A stretch of DNA of 64,000 nt from assembly GCF_002855515.1 (NCBI RefSeq), contig NZ_PKRP01000003.1, positions 310,001 through 374,000 of the forward strand, given 5' to 3'. The notes under the pieces were generated by a model. That model saw nothing but the letters and a program-made list of their open reading frames with translations. It had not been told where the DNA came from and did no database searches. Positions 8,606 to 16,599 of the stretch are shown piece after piece. The stretch comes from Rhizobium sp. TH135. GTDB taxonomy: Bacteria > Pseudomonadota > Alphaproteobacteria > Rhizobiales > Rhizobiaceae. The position numbers were made by a program, and so were the translations under genes. Numbering within the stretch: position 1 is the first letter of the stretch; each line of letters begins with the position of its first letter.

Positions 8606-9823
8606 ATGGAAGAGTTTCACAAAGTCCGGCGTTTGCCGCCCTACGTTTTCGAACAGGTCAACCGTTTGAAGGCGAGCGCGCGAGCCGGTGGGGCCGACAT
8701 CATCGACCTCGGCATGGGCAATCCCGATCTTCCGACTCCGCAGGCGATTGTCGACAAGCTCTGCGAAGTGGTTCAGGACCCGCGCACCCATCGTTACTCC
8801 TCGTCCAAGGGCATTCCGGGCCTGCGCCGCGCCCAGGCGGCCTATTACGCCCGCCGCTTCAACGTGAAGCTCAATCCCGACACGCAGGTCGTGGCGACGC
8901 TGGGTTCCAAGGAAGGCTTCGCCAACATGGCGCAGGCGATCACCGCACCCGGTGACGTCATTCTTTGCCCGAACCCGACCTATCCGATCCATGCCTTCGG
9001 CTTCCTGATGACCGGCGGCGTCATCCGCTCGATCTCGATCGAGCCGGACGAAACCTTCTTCCCGCCGCTCGAGCGTGCCGTGAAACACTCGATCCCGAAG
9101 CCGCTGGCGCTGATCATCAACTACCCGTCGAACCCGACGGCGCGCGTCGCAAGTCTCGACTTCTACAAGGACGTCATCGCTTTCGCGAAGAAGCACGACA
9201 TCATCGTGCTCTCAGACCTTGCCTACTCGGAAATCTACTTCGATGGCGATCCGCCGCCGTCCGTGCTCGAAGTTCCGGGTGCCATGGACTGCACCGTCGA
9301 GTTCACCTCGATGTCCAAGACCTTTTCCATGCCCGGCTGGCGCATGGGCTTTGCCGTCGGCAACGAACGCCTGATCTCGGCCTTGACCCGCGTGAAGTCC
9401 TACCTTGACTACGGCGCGTTTACCCCGATCCAGGTGGCCGCGACCCACGCCCTGAACGGCGACGGCTCTGACATCGCGGAAGTGCGCAGCGTCTACAAGC
9501 GCCGCCGCGACGTGATGGTCGAGAGCTTCGGCAAGGCTGGCTTTGAAGTGCCGCCGCCGGCAGCCACGATGTTTGCATGGGCGAAGATCCCGGAAAAGTT
9601 CCGCCATCTTGGTTCGCTGGAGTTCTCCAAGCTGCTCGTCGAGAAGGCTGATGTGGCTGTTGCCCCGGGCATCGGCTTCGGTGAAATGGGCGACGAATAT
9701 GTGCGTCTGGCGCTCGTCGAGAACGAGCACCGCATCCGCCAGGCCGCTCGCAACATCAAGAAGTTCCTGTCGACGGCCGACGAGACCATGCACAACGTGA
9801 TTTCGCTCAACGCCCACCGTTGA
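8606..9823 (+). CDS. PLP-dependent aminotransferase, class I (AlaC/aspartate-type)
   Basis: This 405-residue fold-type I aminotransferase has the PLP lysine at K238 in TSMSKTFSMPGWRMGF, the NYPSNPT motif at 172-178, and DLAYSEIYF with the pyridine-contacting aspartate near 204. It resembles the AlaC/LL-diaminopimelate aminotransferase-like group that in rhizobia precedes hom. Glutamate-pyruvate or aspartate transamination is likely, but the substrate cannot be fixed from sequence. The ATG at 8606 is chosen over the in-frame TTG six bases upstream because CAGGGG lies at a normal distance from it. Neighbour hom follows after 71 bp and a hairpin; together they suggest aspartate-family amino acid supply. 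Confidence 0.88.
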   Translation: MEEFHKVRRLPPYVFEQVNRLKASARAGGADIIDLGMGNPDLPTPQAIVDKLCEVVQDPRTHRYSSSKGIPGLRRAQAAYYARRFNVKLNPDTQVVATLGSKEGFANMAQAITAPGDVILCPNPTYPIHAFGFLMTGGVIRSISIEPDETFFPPLERAVKHSIPKPLALIINYPSNPTARVASLDFYKDVIAFAKKHDIIVLSDLAYSEIYFDGDPPPSVLEVPGAMDCTVEFTSMSKTFSMPGWRMGFAVGNERLISALTRVKSYLDYGAFTPIQVAATHALNGDGSDIAEVRSVYKRRRDVMVESFGKAGFEVPPPAATMFAWAKIPEKFRHLGSLEFSKLLVEKADVAVAPGIGFGEMGDEYVRLALVENEHRIRQAARNIKKFLSTADETMHNVISLNAHR

Positions 9824-9840
9824 GTCCACGTTGCGCCCCA

Positions 9841-9861
9841 GGCGGTCCCGTCAGGACCGCC
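9841..9861 (+). terminator. Hairpin between aminotransferase and hom
   Basis: A perfect 8-bp stem GGCGGTCC/GGACCGCC with a 5-nt loop is followed by a pyrimidine-rich CTCACTTCCTTTTC. It is a likely partial terminator or mRNA-processing hairpin between two genes on the same strand. Confidence 0.55.
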
Positions 9862-9894
9862 TCACTTCCTTTTCGATGACGTCAGGAATGCCTC

Positions 9895-11214
9895 ATGGCA
9901 AATGCCCTTAAAATCGGCGTGGCGGGTTTGGGTACCGTCGGTGCCTCGCTTGTCCGTATCCTCCAGACCCGCGCCAATGCGCTGACCGTCGCTTGCGGTC
10001 GCCCGATCGTGGTCACTGCCGTCTCGGCTCGCGACGCCTCCAAGGATCGCGGCATCCTGATGGACGGCATCACCTGGTATGCGGATCCGGTGGAGATGGC
10101 CCAGCAAGCAGACATCGACGTCTTCGTCGAACTCGTCGGTGGCTCTGAAGGGGCAGCTGAAGACTCGGTCCGTGCAGCGCTTGGACGCGGTCTTCATGTT
10201 GTGACGGCCAACAAGGCGCTTCTGTCGCGCCATGGCGTTGAACTCGCCAAGCTTGCCGAGGAAAAAGGTCGCCTCCTGAACTACGAAGCGGCGGTCGCTG
10301 GCGGCATTCCCGTCATCAAGACGCTGCGCGAGTCGCTCACCGGCAACAATTTCTCCCGCATCTACGGGATCATGAACGGCACCTGCAATTACATCCTGAC
10401 CCGGATGGAGCGTGAGGGCCTGTCCTTTGCCGATTGCCTCAAGGAAGCCCAGCGCCTGGGTTACGCCGAAGCCGATCCGAGCTTCGACATTGAAGGCAAT
10501 GATACTGCCCACAAGCTGTCGATCCTGACGACGCTGGCCTTCGGCTGCGAGATCTCGGCGGACAAGATCTATCTCGAAGGCATCACCAACATCTCGATCG
10601 AGGATATCCATGCGGCGGCCGATCTCGGCTATCGCATCAAGCTTCTCGGTGTGGCCCAGAAGACCGAGAGCGGCATCGAGCAACGCGTACATCCGACCAT
10701 GGTGCCGCTCGACAGCGTCATCGCCCAGGTCGATGGCGTGACCAACGCGGTGGCGCTCGAATCCGACATCCTCGGCGAATTGCTGATGGTCGGCCCCGGT
10801 GCCGGCGGCAATGCCACGGCATCTGCCGTGCTCGGTGACATCACCGATATTGCGAAAAGCCGCCCGGGTGCGCAGGAAGTGCCCGTCCTCGGCCGTCCGG
10901 CCCATCTGCTTGAGCCCTATCGTCAGGCCGAGATGCAGAGCCATGAAGGTGGCTACTTCATCCGCCTGACCGTTCAGGACCGCACCGGTGTCTTCGCCAG
11001 CATCGCAACGAAGATGGCCGAGAACGCCATTTCGCTTGAATCGATCGTCCAGCATTCCAAGCAGCCGGTGACGCCGGATCGCCCCCAGACGATCATCCTC
11101 GTCACCCACGCGACGATGGAAAGTGCCGTCCGCAAGGCCGTCGGCGCCATCAAGGGCGAAGGTTACCTGATCGGCGAGCCGCAGGTGATTCGCATCGAAC
11201 GCCCCAAAACCTGA
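9895..11214 (+). CDS. hom: Homoserine dehydrogenase
   Basis: This 439-residue enzyme reduces aspartate semialdehyde to homoserine, the branch point to threonine and methionine. It has the NAD(P) motif GLGTVG at residues 11-16, NKALLSRHG near 102, the substrate region GTCNYILTRME near 160 and GYAEADPSFDIEGNDTAHK near 195 with the catalytic aspartate and lysine. A C-terminal ACT domain (FIRLTVQDRTGVFASIATKMAEN onward, about residues 345-435) indicates allosteric control, normally by threonine. The start is supported by CAGGAATG upstream. Cytoplasmic. In many relatives glpX lies between hom and recJ; here it does not. Confidence 0.95.
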   Translation: MANALKIGVAGLGTVGASLVRILQTRANALTVACGRPIVVTAVSARDASKDRGILMDGITWYADPVEMAQQADIDVFVELVGGSEGAAEDSVRAALGRGLHVVTANKALLSRHGVELAKLAEEKGRLLNYEAAVAGGIPVIKTLRESLTGNNFSRIYGIMNGTCNYILTRMEREGLSFADCLKEAQRLGYAEADPSFDIEGNDTAHKLSILTTLAFGCEISADKIYLEGITNISIEDIHAAADLGYRIKLLGVAQKTESGIEQRVHPTMVPLDSVIAQVDGVTNAVALESDILGELLMVGPGAGGNATASAVLGDITDIAKSRPGAQEVPVLGRPAHLLEPYRQAEMQSHEGGYFIRLTVQDRTGVFASIATKMAENAISLESIVQHSKQPVTPDRPQTIILVTHATMESAVRKAVGAIKGEGYLIGEPQVIRIERPKT

Positions 11215-11244
11215 ACCGAACGAGACTCGGTGGCGCCCTTCGGC

Positions 11245-11262
11245 CTGCCGTTAAACCGGCAG
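11245..11262 (+). terminator. Weak hairpin after hom
   Basis: A 6-bp stem CTGCCG/CGGCAG with a TTAAAC loop sits 30 bp after the hom stop codon. There is no U-tract. It may contribute to 3' end formation. Confidence 0.3.
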
Positions 11263-11382
11263 ACCATGGCAGAATCGTCATTAATCAGATGATTCCTGGC
11301 GGTTGCCTGCCTGGGCTCTCGCCAAAAGTCTAATGCGGGCGTAGTCTCCAGCCTCTATCGGGTCCTGGGGAGGAGTTCGTCG

Positions 11383-11586
11383 ATGGGATTGGTAAAAGGC
11401 AGAGCGCCGTGGATTGAGTTATCCGACGGCGTTCTGGACAGTGACGATCAATCGTCACGGTCTCGCGAAGGCGAGCGCTCAAAATCCGCGGCTTCCGTCG
11501 AAACACGCGCCGATTGGGCTCTCCTGTTTGTCCTCGCCGCATTCATGGCCGTCGCCTTTGCGCTGGTCGCGTGGTTGATGTCCTGA
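11383..11586 (+). CDS. Small single-pass membrane protein, unknown function
   Basis: A 67-residue frame preceded by a strong GGGGAGGAG ribosome site eight bases before the ATG. The first 45 residues are polar and charged (ELSDGVLDSDDQSSRSREGERSK). The last 22 (WALLFVLAAFMAVAFALVAWLMS) form one clear transmembrane helix ending at the stop codon, so it looks tail-anchored with its N-terminus in the cytoplasm. I do not recognise a family. It stands where glpX is found in many relatives, between hom and recJ. The good ribosome site and the clean helix argue that it is real. Confidence 0.6.
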   Translation: MGLVKGRAPWIELSDGVLDSDDQSSRSREGERSKSAASVETRADWALLFVLAAFMAVAFALVAWLMS

Positions 11587-11728
11587 CGCTGCGGCTCAGC
11601 CTTGTGGCTCTCGGGCTTCGGCCTCTGGTGATTTTCTGCGATCGGTATAGAACGGGTGAGGGCGGTGCCGCCGCCCATGGCCCTGTCGTGCAGGCTTGCA
11701 AGCGCCTGCGCACCCGCAAAGAGCAGTA

Positions 11729-13534
11729 ATGTCGACTGAACCGGTAGATCCCGTCATCCGCGCCTTCCTCGGCGTTGAACACTCCGCCAGCGGTCAGCGC
11801 TGGATGTCCCGCACCGATCAGGCCGGCCAGAACCGTGCGCTTGCAATCAGCCAGTTGCATGGCATTCCCGAGCTCGTCGCCCGCGTGTTGGCCGGCAGGG
11901 GCGTCGGTGTCGACGAGGCGCCGGCCTTTCTCGATCCGACCATTCGCAATCTCATGCCGGACCCGTCCAAGCTCACCGATTGCGATGCGGCAGCGCAGCG
12001 CATCGTGGAGGCGATCGATCGAAAGGAAAGAGTCGCCATCTTCGGCGACTACGACGTCGACGGGGCCGCGTCCTCGGCGCTCATGGCCCGCTTTCTCCAT
12101 CATTTCGGCATAGAGGCCGAGATCTACATCCCGGACCGGATCTTCGAAGGCTATGGCCCGAATGCTGCCGCCATCGACCAGCTGATCGAGCGCGGCGCGA
12201 ACCTCCTGATTACCGTCGACTGCGGATCGACCAGCATCGAAGCGCTGGGGGCCGCCGAACGGCGCGGTGTGGACGTTGTCGTCATCGACCACCACCAGAT
12301 GGGCCACGAAATGCCGATCTGTCATGCGCTGGTAAACCCGAATCGTGAGGACGACCTGTCGGGGCAGGGTCATCTCTGCGCCGCCGGTGTGGTCTTCATG
12401 GTGCTGGTGGCCACACTTCGGGTTCTGCGAGAGGCCGGCCATCCCCATGCGCGTTCCCTCGACCTGCTCGCCTGGCTCGATCTCGTGGCGCTCGCCACCG
12501 TCTGTGATGTGGTGCCGCTGAAGGGCCTGAACCGCGCCTATGTGACCAAGGGCCTGATCGCCGCCCGCCATCAGAACAATGCCGGTATGGCGGCTCTGCT
12601 GAGGGTGGCGGGGATCGGCGGGCCCGTGACGCCCTACCATTTCGGCTTTCTGCTCGGGCCCAGAATTAATGCCGGCGGTCGCATCGGCGATGCCGCTCTC
12701 GGCAGCCGGCTGCTGACGCTGGATGACGCGGCAGAAGCCGACGAGATCGCCGCAAAGCTCGACGAACTGAACCGTGAGCGCCAGGCGATGGAAGCCATCA
12801 TGCTGGCCGAGGCAGAAGCCGAGGCGATGGCCGAATACGGCACGGGCGAGCGGGCAGCCGTGATCGTCACCGCCAAGGAGAACTGGCACCCGGGCATCGT
12901 CGGCCTGCTCGCAGCAAGGCTCAAGGAGAAGTTCAAACGCCCGGCCTTCGCCATTGCCTTCGATCCCCTGGGCAAAGGCACCGGTTCGGGCCGCTCGATC
13001 AACGGGTTCGATATGGGCCGGATGGTCCGGGCTGCGGTCGATGAGGGTCTGCTGGTCAAAGGCGGCGGGCATGCCATGGCGGCGGGCCTGACGGTCGAGC
13101 GGTCGAATCTAGGACGCCTGCGCAGTTTCTTCGACGAACAGGCCACGTCTCAGGTATCGGCGCTTGCCGCCAACCAGACGCTGAAGATCGACGGCGCCAT
13201 CGGTGCCTCGGGCGCGACACTTGCGCTTGTCGACCAGTTGGAGGCTGCAGGCCCCTATGGCTCGGGCCATCCGCAACCCATCTTCGCCGTGCCGCTGCAC
13301 CGGCTGAAAGACGCTCGCCCCGTGGGAACGACCCACATAAAGATCACGCTGGAAGGCATGGATGGAAAGCGTCTGGAGGGGATCGCCTTTAGGGCAGCCG
13401 AAACGGACCTCGGCCATTTCCTGATGAACAACCGTGGCAACCAGGTGCATGTCGCAGGCACCCTGAGCGCCGATCACTGGCAAGGCAACAGACGCGTTCA
13501 GTTCCGCGTCATGGACGCCGCCAAGGCGCCGTGA
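11729..13534 (+). CDS. recJ: Single-stranded-DNA-specific exonuclease RecJ
   Basis: This 601-residue DHH-family 5'-3' exonuclease acts in recombination repair. Catalytic motifs include DYDVDG at residues 107-112, the TVDCGST region near 160, IDHHQMGHE near 190, LLGPRINAGGRIGD in the middle and the DHHA1 GGGHAMAAGL near 445. A C-terminal OB-fold region follows. The ATG at 11729 with AAAGAG upstream is preferred over the in-frame TTG at 11696, which would add 11 residues unlike the family. It is followed by the minus-strand tRNA-Glu cluster. Confidence 0.95.
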   Translation: MSTEPVDPVIRAFLGVEHSASGQRWMSRTDQAGQNRALAISQLHGIPELVARVLAGRGVGVDEAPAFLDPTIRNLMPDPSKLTDCDAAAQRIVEAIDRKERVAIFGDYDVDGAASSALMARFLHHFGIEAEIYIPDRIFEGYGPNAAAIDQLIERGANLLITVDCGSTSIEALGAAERRGVDVVVIDHHQMGHEMPICHALVNPNREDDLSGQGHLCAAGVVFMVLVATLRVLREAGHPHARSLDLLAWLDLVALATVCDVVPLKGLNRAYVTKGLIAARHQNNAGMAALLRVAGIGGPVTPYHFGFLLGPRINAGGRIGDAALGSRLLTLDDAAEADEIAAKLDELNRERQAMEAIMLAEAEAEAMAEYGTGERAAVIVTAKENWHPGIVGLLAARLKEKFKRPAFAIAFDPLGKGTGSGRSINGFDMGRMVRAAVDEGLLVKGGGHAMAAGLTVERSNLGRLRSFFDEQATSQVSALAANQTLKIDGAIGASGATLALVDQLEAAGPYGSGHPQPIFAVPLHRLKDARPVGTTHIKITLEGMDGKRLEGIAFRAAETDLGHFLMNNRGNQVHVAGTLSADHWQGNRRVQFRVMDAAKAP

Positions 13535-13570
13535 GGCGAACGATTTGATCAGATGTCGGGGAGATCGAAG

Positions 13571-13645
13571 TGGCACGCCCTAGGGGAGTCGAACCCCTCT
13601 TCCCAGAATGAAAATCTGGTGTCCTAACCGATAGACGAAGGGCGC
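13571..13645 (-). tRNA. tRNA-Glu(TTC), copy 1
   Basis: Read on the minus strand the gene begins GCGCCCTTCG, has anticodon loop TTTTCAT with anticodon TTC, T-loop GGTTCGACTC, discriminator G and an encoded CCA (13571-13573). The acceptor pairs GCGCCCT with AGGGCGT. It is identical to the two copies that follow at 13815 and 14061. Confidence 0.97.
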
Positions 13646-13668
13646 GTGCGCTTCGGTGGCGCCCTTAT
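13646..13668 (-). promoter_or_regulatory. tRNA-Glu leader able to pair with the tRNA 5' end
   Basis: The bases just upstream of mature copy 1 read AAGGGCGCC on the minus strand. They are complementary to the first eight bases of the tRNA (GCGCCCTT), separated by a 13-base loop. The same arrangement precedes copies 2 (13890-13912) and 3 (14136-14157). The hairpin would compete with the acceptor stem. Confidence 0.5.
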
Positions 13669-13814
13669 GGCCGGAACTTCCGGCAAGCGCAAGAGGCTTT
13701 AAACGCCATGGGACGATTTTTTCCACAGGCATGCGCAGAGGCAGTATCTCAAGCACAAACAAACACTTGCGCGTAAGCTGTCCACAGGTTGCGAATTGTC
13801 AGGGAAGATCGAAG

Positions 13815-13889
13815 TGGCACGCCCTAGGGGAGTCGAACCCCTCTTCCCAGAATGAAAATCTGGTGTCCTAACCGATAGACGAAGGGCGC
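13815..13889 (-). tRNA. tRNA-Glu(TTC), copy 2
   Basis: Identical in sequence to copy 1, exactly 244 bases further along, with the same encoded CCA and anticodon TTC. The flank GATCGAAG beside the CCA end and a leader with AAGGGCGCC are also shared, showing tandem duplication. Confidence 0.97.
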
Positions 13890-14060
13890 GTGCGCTTCGG
13901 TGGCGCCCTTATAGTCAGGCCTCTGGATGACCGCAAGCGGAAACTTGGCGAAGTTCGAGAGAAAAAATCAGGCGCGGAAAGCGGGCGAAACTCGGCAGAA
14001 AACGCCAGTCCACGACAGGCCTCTGTAGACGACTAAACTGCTGGGGAGACTGATACGAAG

Positions 14061-14135
14061 TGGCACGCCCTAGGGGAGTCGAACCCCTCTTCCCAGAATG
14101 AAAATCTGGTGTCCTAACCGATAGACGAAGGGCGC
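14061..14135 (-). tRNA. tRNA-Glu(TTC), copy 3
   Basis: Identical to copies 1 and 2 and 246 bases beyond copy 2. On the minus strand it is the first of the three to be transcribed. The leader differs by a few bases in the loop of its hairpin but keeps the eight bases complementary to the tRNA 5' end. Confidence 0.97.
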
Positions 14136-14293
14136 GTCTGCTTCGTGGCGCCCTTATAATCAGGCTGTTCCCGGACCGCAAGCGGCTTTTATGTCTTTCA
14201 TGCAAAAAATGTGACAGCGATCAAATCCAGATCTCTCGCGAGCGACAAACGTTTTGATTGGAAGGACTTGAGCCACTCTCGAAAGACTTGGGA

Positions 14294-15289
14294 TCAAGGT
14301 GCCGCAGCAGCCTTCTCCGCTTTCTTTCCGCCTTTGAGGAGATCGGAGAGCGAGGGCAGCCATGCCTTCTTCTTCGGACCCGCATCAGCCTCGGCCACGA
14401 CCTGTTCATCGGCCGGTAGCGGCTCTGCCGGATCGAACGCCTGGACCGCACCCATGGCCTGCAATTGATCAGGCGTGAGCTGGACGCGTTCCGGCACATC
14501 GGATGTCGGTTCGCGAAGGGCCAGTATCTTCCGCTTGGGACGCGGGTCTGAGAGCTTCTTGAGAACCGGCTGCTCCTCTGCCGGCACCGCAGTCGATTCG
14601 GTGAGCGGCAGGCCTTCAGCTGTCGGCTGCGAGGTCTGCGCCTGAAGCGCCTGTTGCTGCATCAATGCCTGCTGTTCGGCAGACGGACTGAACAGGCTCT
14701 TGCGCATGGCATTGACGCCGAGTGTCGGCATGTCACCCGGCACCAGGCTCGGGCTTGCCGCAGACCCAGCTGCCGCAACCTGGGCCGTTCCCGTGTCACC
14801 GGTCTGCGCTGCGCTTGGCTGGTTGGCCCGCCCGGCAGAGAACAGGCTGTTGTTGCCGGCATTCACCGCCGTCGGCTGCATGGTGATCTCACCAAGGTCC
14901 GCCTGAGCCTGTGATTGTGGCTGACTGGCAGGTTGCGCCTGTCCCTGAGCAGCCTGCTGCTGAAGGGCAAGCACTTCCGGCGGCGGTTCGGCAATATCGG
15001 CAAAGGCCGCGGCCAGCGGAACCGGTTTGCGTTTCAGGCGCGGGGGATCTGTTTCGTTTTGAGACGCGGCGGGCATGGCGGCGGCTGCCGGTTGTCCCGA
15101 AACGGAAACCACATAGGGATCCCGAAACGACTTGCCGCCGGGTGCTGCTGCGGAAACCTCTTCCGACGGTGTCGCGTCGCCGATCGACAGCACCTCGTCA
15201 GCGCTGGTCTGGCATGACGCGAGCAGCGCGCTTGCGAACACAGCGATCAGCGCAAATGCGGGTTTCGGGGGCTGGGATGAGCAAGTCAT
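14294..15289 (-). CDS. Ala/Gln/Pro-rich lipoprotein, unknown function
   Basis: A 331-residue protein beginning MTCSSQPPKPAFALIAVFASALLASCQTS. The helix ends in a perfect lipobox LASC, so the mature protein should be lipid-anchored, exported and start at cysteine 26. The rest is low complexity (many A, Q, P, S) with no visible enzyme motif and a basic patch PRPKRKILALREP near residue 260. The ATG at 15289 is chosen because it starts directly before the signal peptide; the upstream frame of 84 codons is rejected since it crosses the terminator of gloA. No family recognised. It lies alone between tRNA-Glu copy 3 and gloA. Confidence 0.75.
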   Translation of the reverse strand: MTCSSQPPKPAFALIAVFASALLASCQTSADEVLSIGDATPSEEVSAAAPGGKSFRDPYVVSVSGQPAAAAMPAASQNETDPPRLKRKPVPLAAAFADIAEPPPEVLALQQQAAQGQAQPASQPQSQAQADLGEITMQPTAVNAGNNSLFSAGRANQPSAAQTGDTGTAQVAAAGSAASPSLVPGDMPTLGVNAMRKSLFSPSAEQQALMQQQALQAQTSQPTAEGLPLTESTAVPAEEQPVLKKLSDPRPKRKILALREPTSDVPERVQLTPDQLQAMGAVQAFDPAEPLPADEQVVAEADAGPKKKAWLPSLSDLLKGGKKAEKAAAAP

Positions 15290-15320
15290 GTCGATCTCCG
15301 TCGTCACCTTCGCGCGCAAG

Positions 15321-15343
15321 GAAAAGGGCCGCCGGGGCGGCCC
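15321..15343 (-). terminator. Intrinsic terminator of gloA
   Basis: GGGCCGCC (15326-15333) pairs with GGCGGCCC (15336-15343), closing a very tight G-rich loop, and is followed on the minus strand by TTTTCC. It sits 50 bases after the gloA stop codon and in front of the lipoprotein gene. Confidence 0.8.
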
Positions 15344-15392
15344 TCGTGTAGACTGGAGACTAGGCGCGCAAACTTGCGCGAGGCGGTGGTGC

Positions 15393-15833
15393 TTACCAGG
15401 CGCCGGTGTTCGGCATGGAGGCCCAGGGCTCTGCCGGGGCAAGGTTTTCGCCCTTCTGCAGAATCTCGATCGAAATGCCGTCAGGTGAGCGGACAAATGC
15501 CATGTGGCCATCGCGGGGCGGACGATTGATGGTGACGCCATTGTCCATCAGTTTCTGGCAGATGGCATAGATATCGTCGACCTCATAGGCCAGATGACCG
15601 AAGTTCCGGCCGCCGGTATAGTCTTCCGTATCCCAGTTGTAGGTGAGCTCGAGGCAGGGGGCCATGTCCACCTTCGCCTTGTCGAGATCCTTCTCGGCGG
15701 TCAGAAAGACCAGCGTGAAACGGCCCTTCTCGTTCTCGTAGCGGCGGATCTCGGTGAGGCCGAAAAGGTTGCAATAGAAGTGCAGAGAGGCCTCGAGGTC
15801 CTTCACTCGGACCATGGTGTGCAGGTAACGCAT
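15393..15833 (-). CDS. gloA: Lactoylglutathione lyase (glyoxalase I)
   Basis: A 146-residue vicinal-oxygen-chelate enzyme that isomerises the methylglyoxal-glutathione hemithioacetal to S-lactoylglutathione. The four metal ligands are present: H5 ([10 protein letters not shown]), E62 ([10 protein letters not shown]), H80 ([10 protein letters not shown]) and E123 (SIEILQ). Length and the conserved [10 protein letters not shown] match the nickel-type bacterial enzyme. The ATG at 15833 is used because it gives the invariant MRYLHTM start; the longer frame upstream is not family-like. Monocistronic, ended by the hairpin at 15321-15343. Confidence 0.95.
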   Translation of the reverse strand: MRYLHTMVRVKDLEASLHFYCNLFGLTEIRRYENEKGRFTLVFLTAEKDLDKAKVDMAPCLELTYNWDTEDYTGGRNFGHLAYEVDDIYAICQKLMDNGVTINRPPRDGHMAFVRSPDGISIEILQKGENLAPAEPWASMPNTGAW

Positions 15834-16016
15834 GGGTGTTCTCCTTTGACGCGGTCGATATGGGGCTGCCGTCAGCTTCGAGCAAGGCTGTGGCTGCAAA
15901 AGCAACTGGTGAAATGTAAAACTAGGGCTTGCGCAGATCCGTTGACCAAATGTTAATCTGAATCTCAAGAATCAGTTAACTAAGCAATGTGACGCGTTTT
16001 CGAGGGGCTTGGGGAA

Positions 16017-16595
16017 ATGGCGGACAGGATTTCATCAAAGGGGCTCGGCGAGTACGAAGAGCTGTCCGGAGAAGCCGTAGACCTGCTGGAGATCACCGGC
16101 GTCGTCAAGTGGTTCGACGTCGCCAAGGGCTTTGGTTTCATCGTCCCCGACAACGGCATGCAGGACGTGTTGCTCCACGTGACATGTTTGCGCCGTGACG
16201 GCTACCAGACGATCCTCGAAGGCACCCGCATCGTCGCCCTCATCCAGAAGCGTGATCGTGGCTACCAGGCCTTCCGCATCCTCTCCATGGACCAGTCGAC
16301 TGCCGTTCATCCCTCGCAGATGCCGCCGGTTCGCACCCATGTGCAGGTGACGCCGACGAGCGGTCTTGAGCGCGCGCTGGTCAAGTGGTTCAACCGCACC
16401 AAGGGCTTCGGCTTCCTGACGCGCGGCGAGGGCACCGAGGACATCTTCGTGCACATGGAAACGCTTCGCCGATTCGGACTGACCGAGCTTCGCCCGGGCC
16501 AGACGGTTCTGGTGCGCTTCGGGCCTGGCGACAAGGGCCTGATGGCCGCCGAAATCCACCCGGACAATCCGGGCCCGGCCGTGCGTGCGCACTGA
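16017..16595 (+). CDS. Two-domain cold-shock (CSD) protein
   Basis: A 192-residue nucleic-acid-binding protein with two cold-shock domains. The first, residues about 28-95, contains KWFDVAKGFGFIVPDNG and a divergent RNP2 (DVLLHVTCL). The second, about 122-188, has KWFNRTKGFGFLTRGEG and a standard RNP2 (DIFVHMETL). An acidic 25-residue N-terminus precedes them. Such tandem CSD proteins are typical of alphaproteobacteria and differ from the 70-residue CspA type. Single-stranded RNA or DNA chaperone activity is expected. A DUF192 gene begins four bases after its stop codon, and a terminator-like hairpin sits inside that gene's first codons. Confidence 0.92.
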   Translation: MADRISSKGLGEYEELSGEAVDLLEITGVVKWFDVAKGFGFIVPDNGMQDVLLHVTCLRRDGYQTILEGTRIVALIQKRDRGYQAFRILSMDQSTAVHPSQMPPVRTHVQVTPTSGLERALVKWFNRTKGFGFLTRGEGTEDIFVHMETLRRFGLTELRPGQTVLVRFGPGDKGLMAAEIHPDNPGPAVRAH

Positions 16596-16599
16596 GCCG

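Noticed and set aside
13670..13684. Perfect inverted repeat GCCGGAA-C-TTCCGGC between tRNA-Glu copies 1 and 2
   Set aside because: No promoter or U-tract is associated with it and it is absent from the other spacer; it may be a processing hairpin but I cannot support a call.
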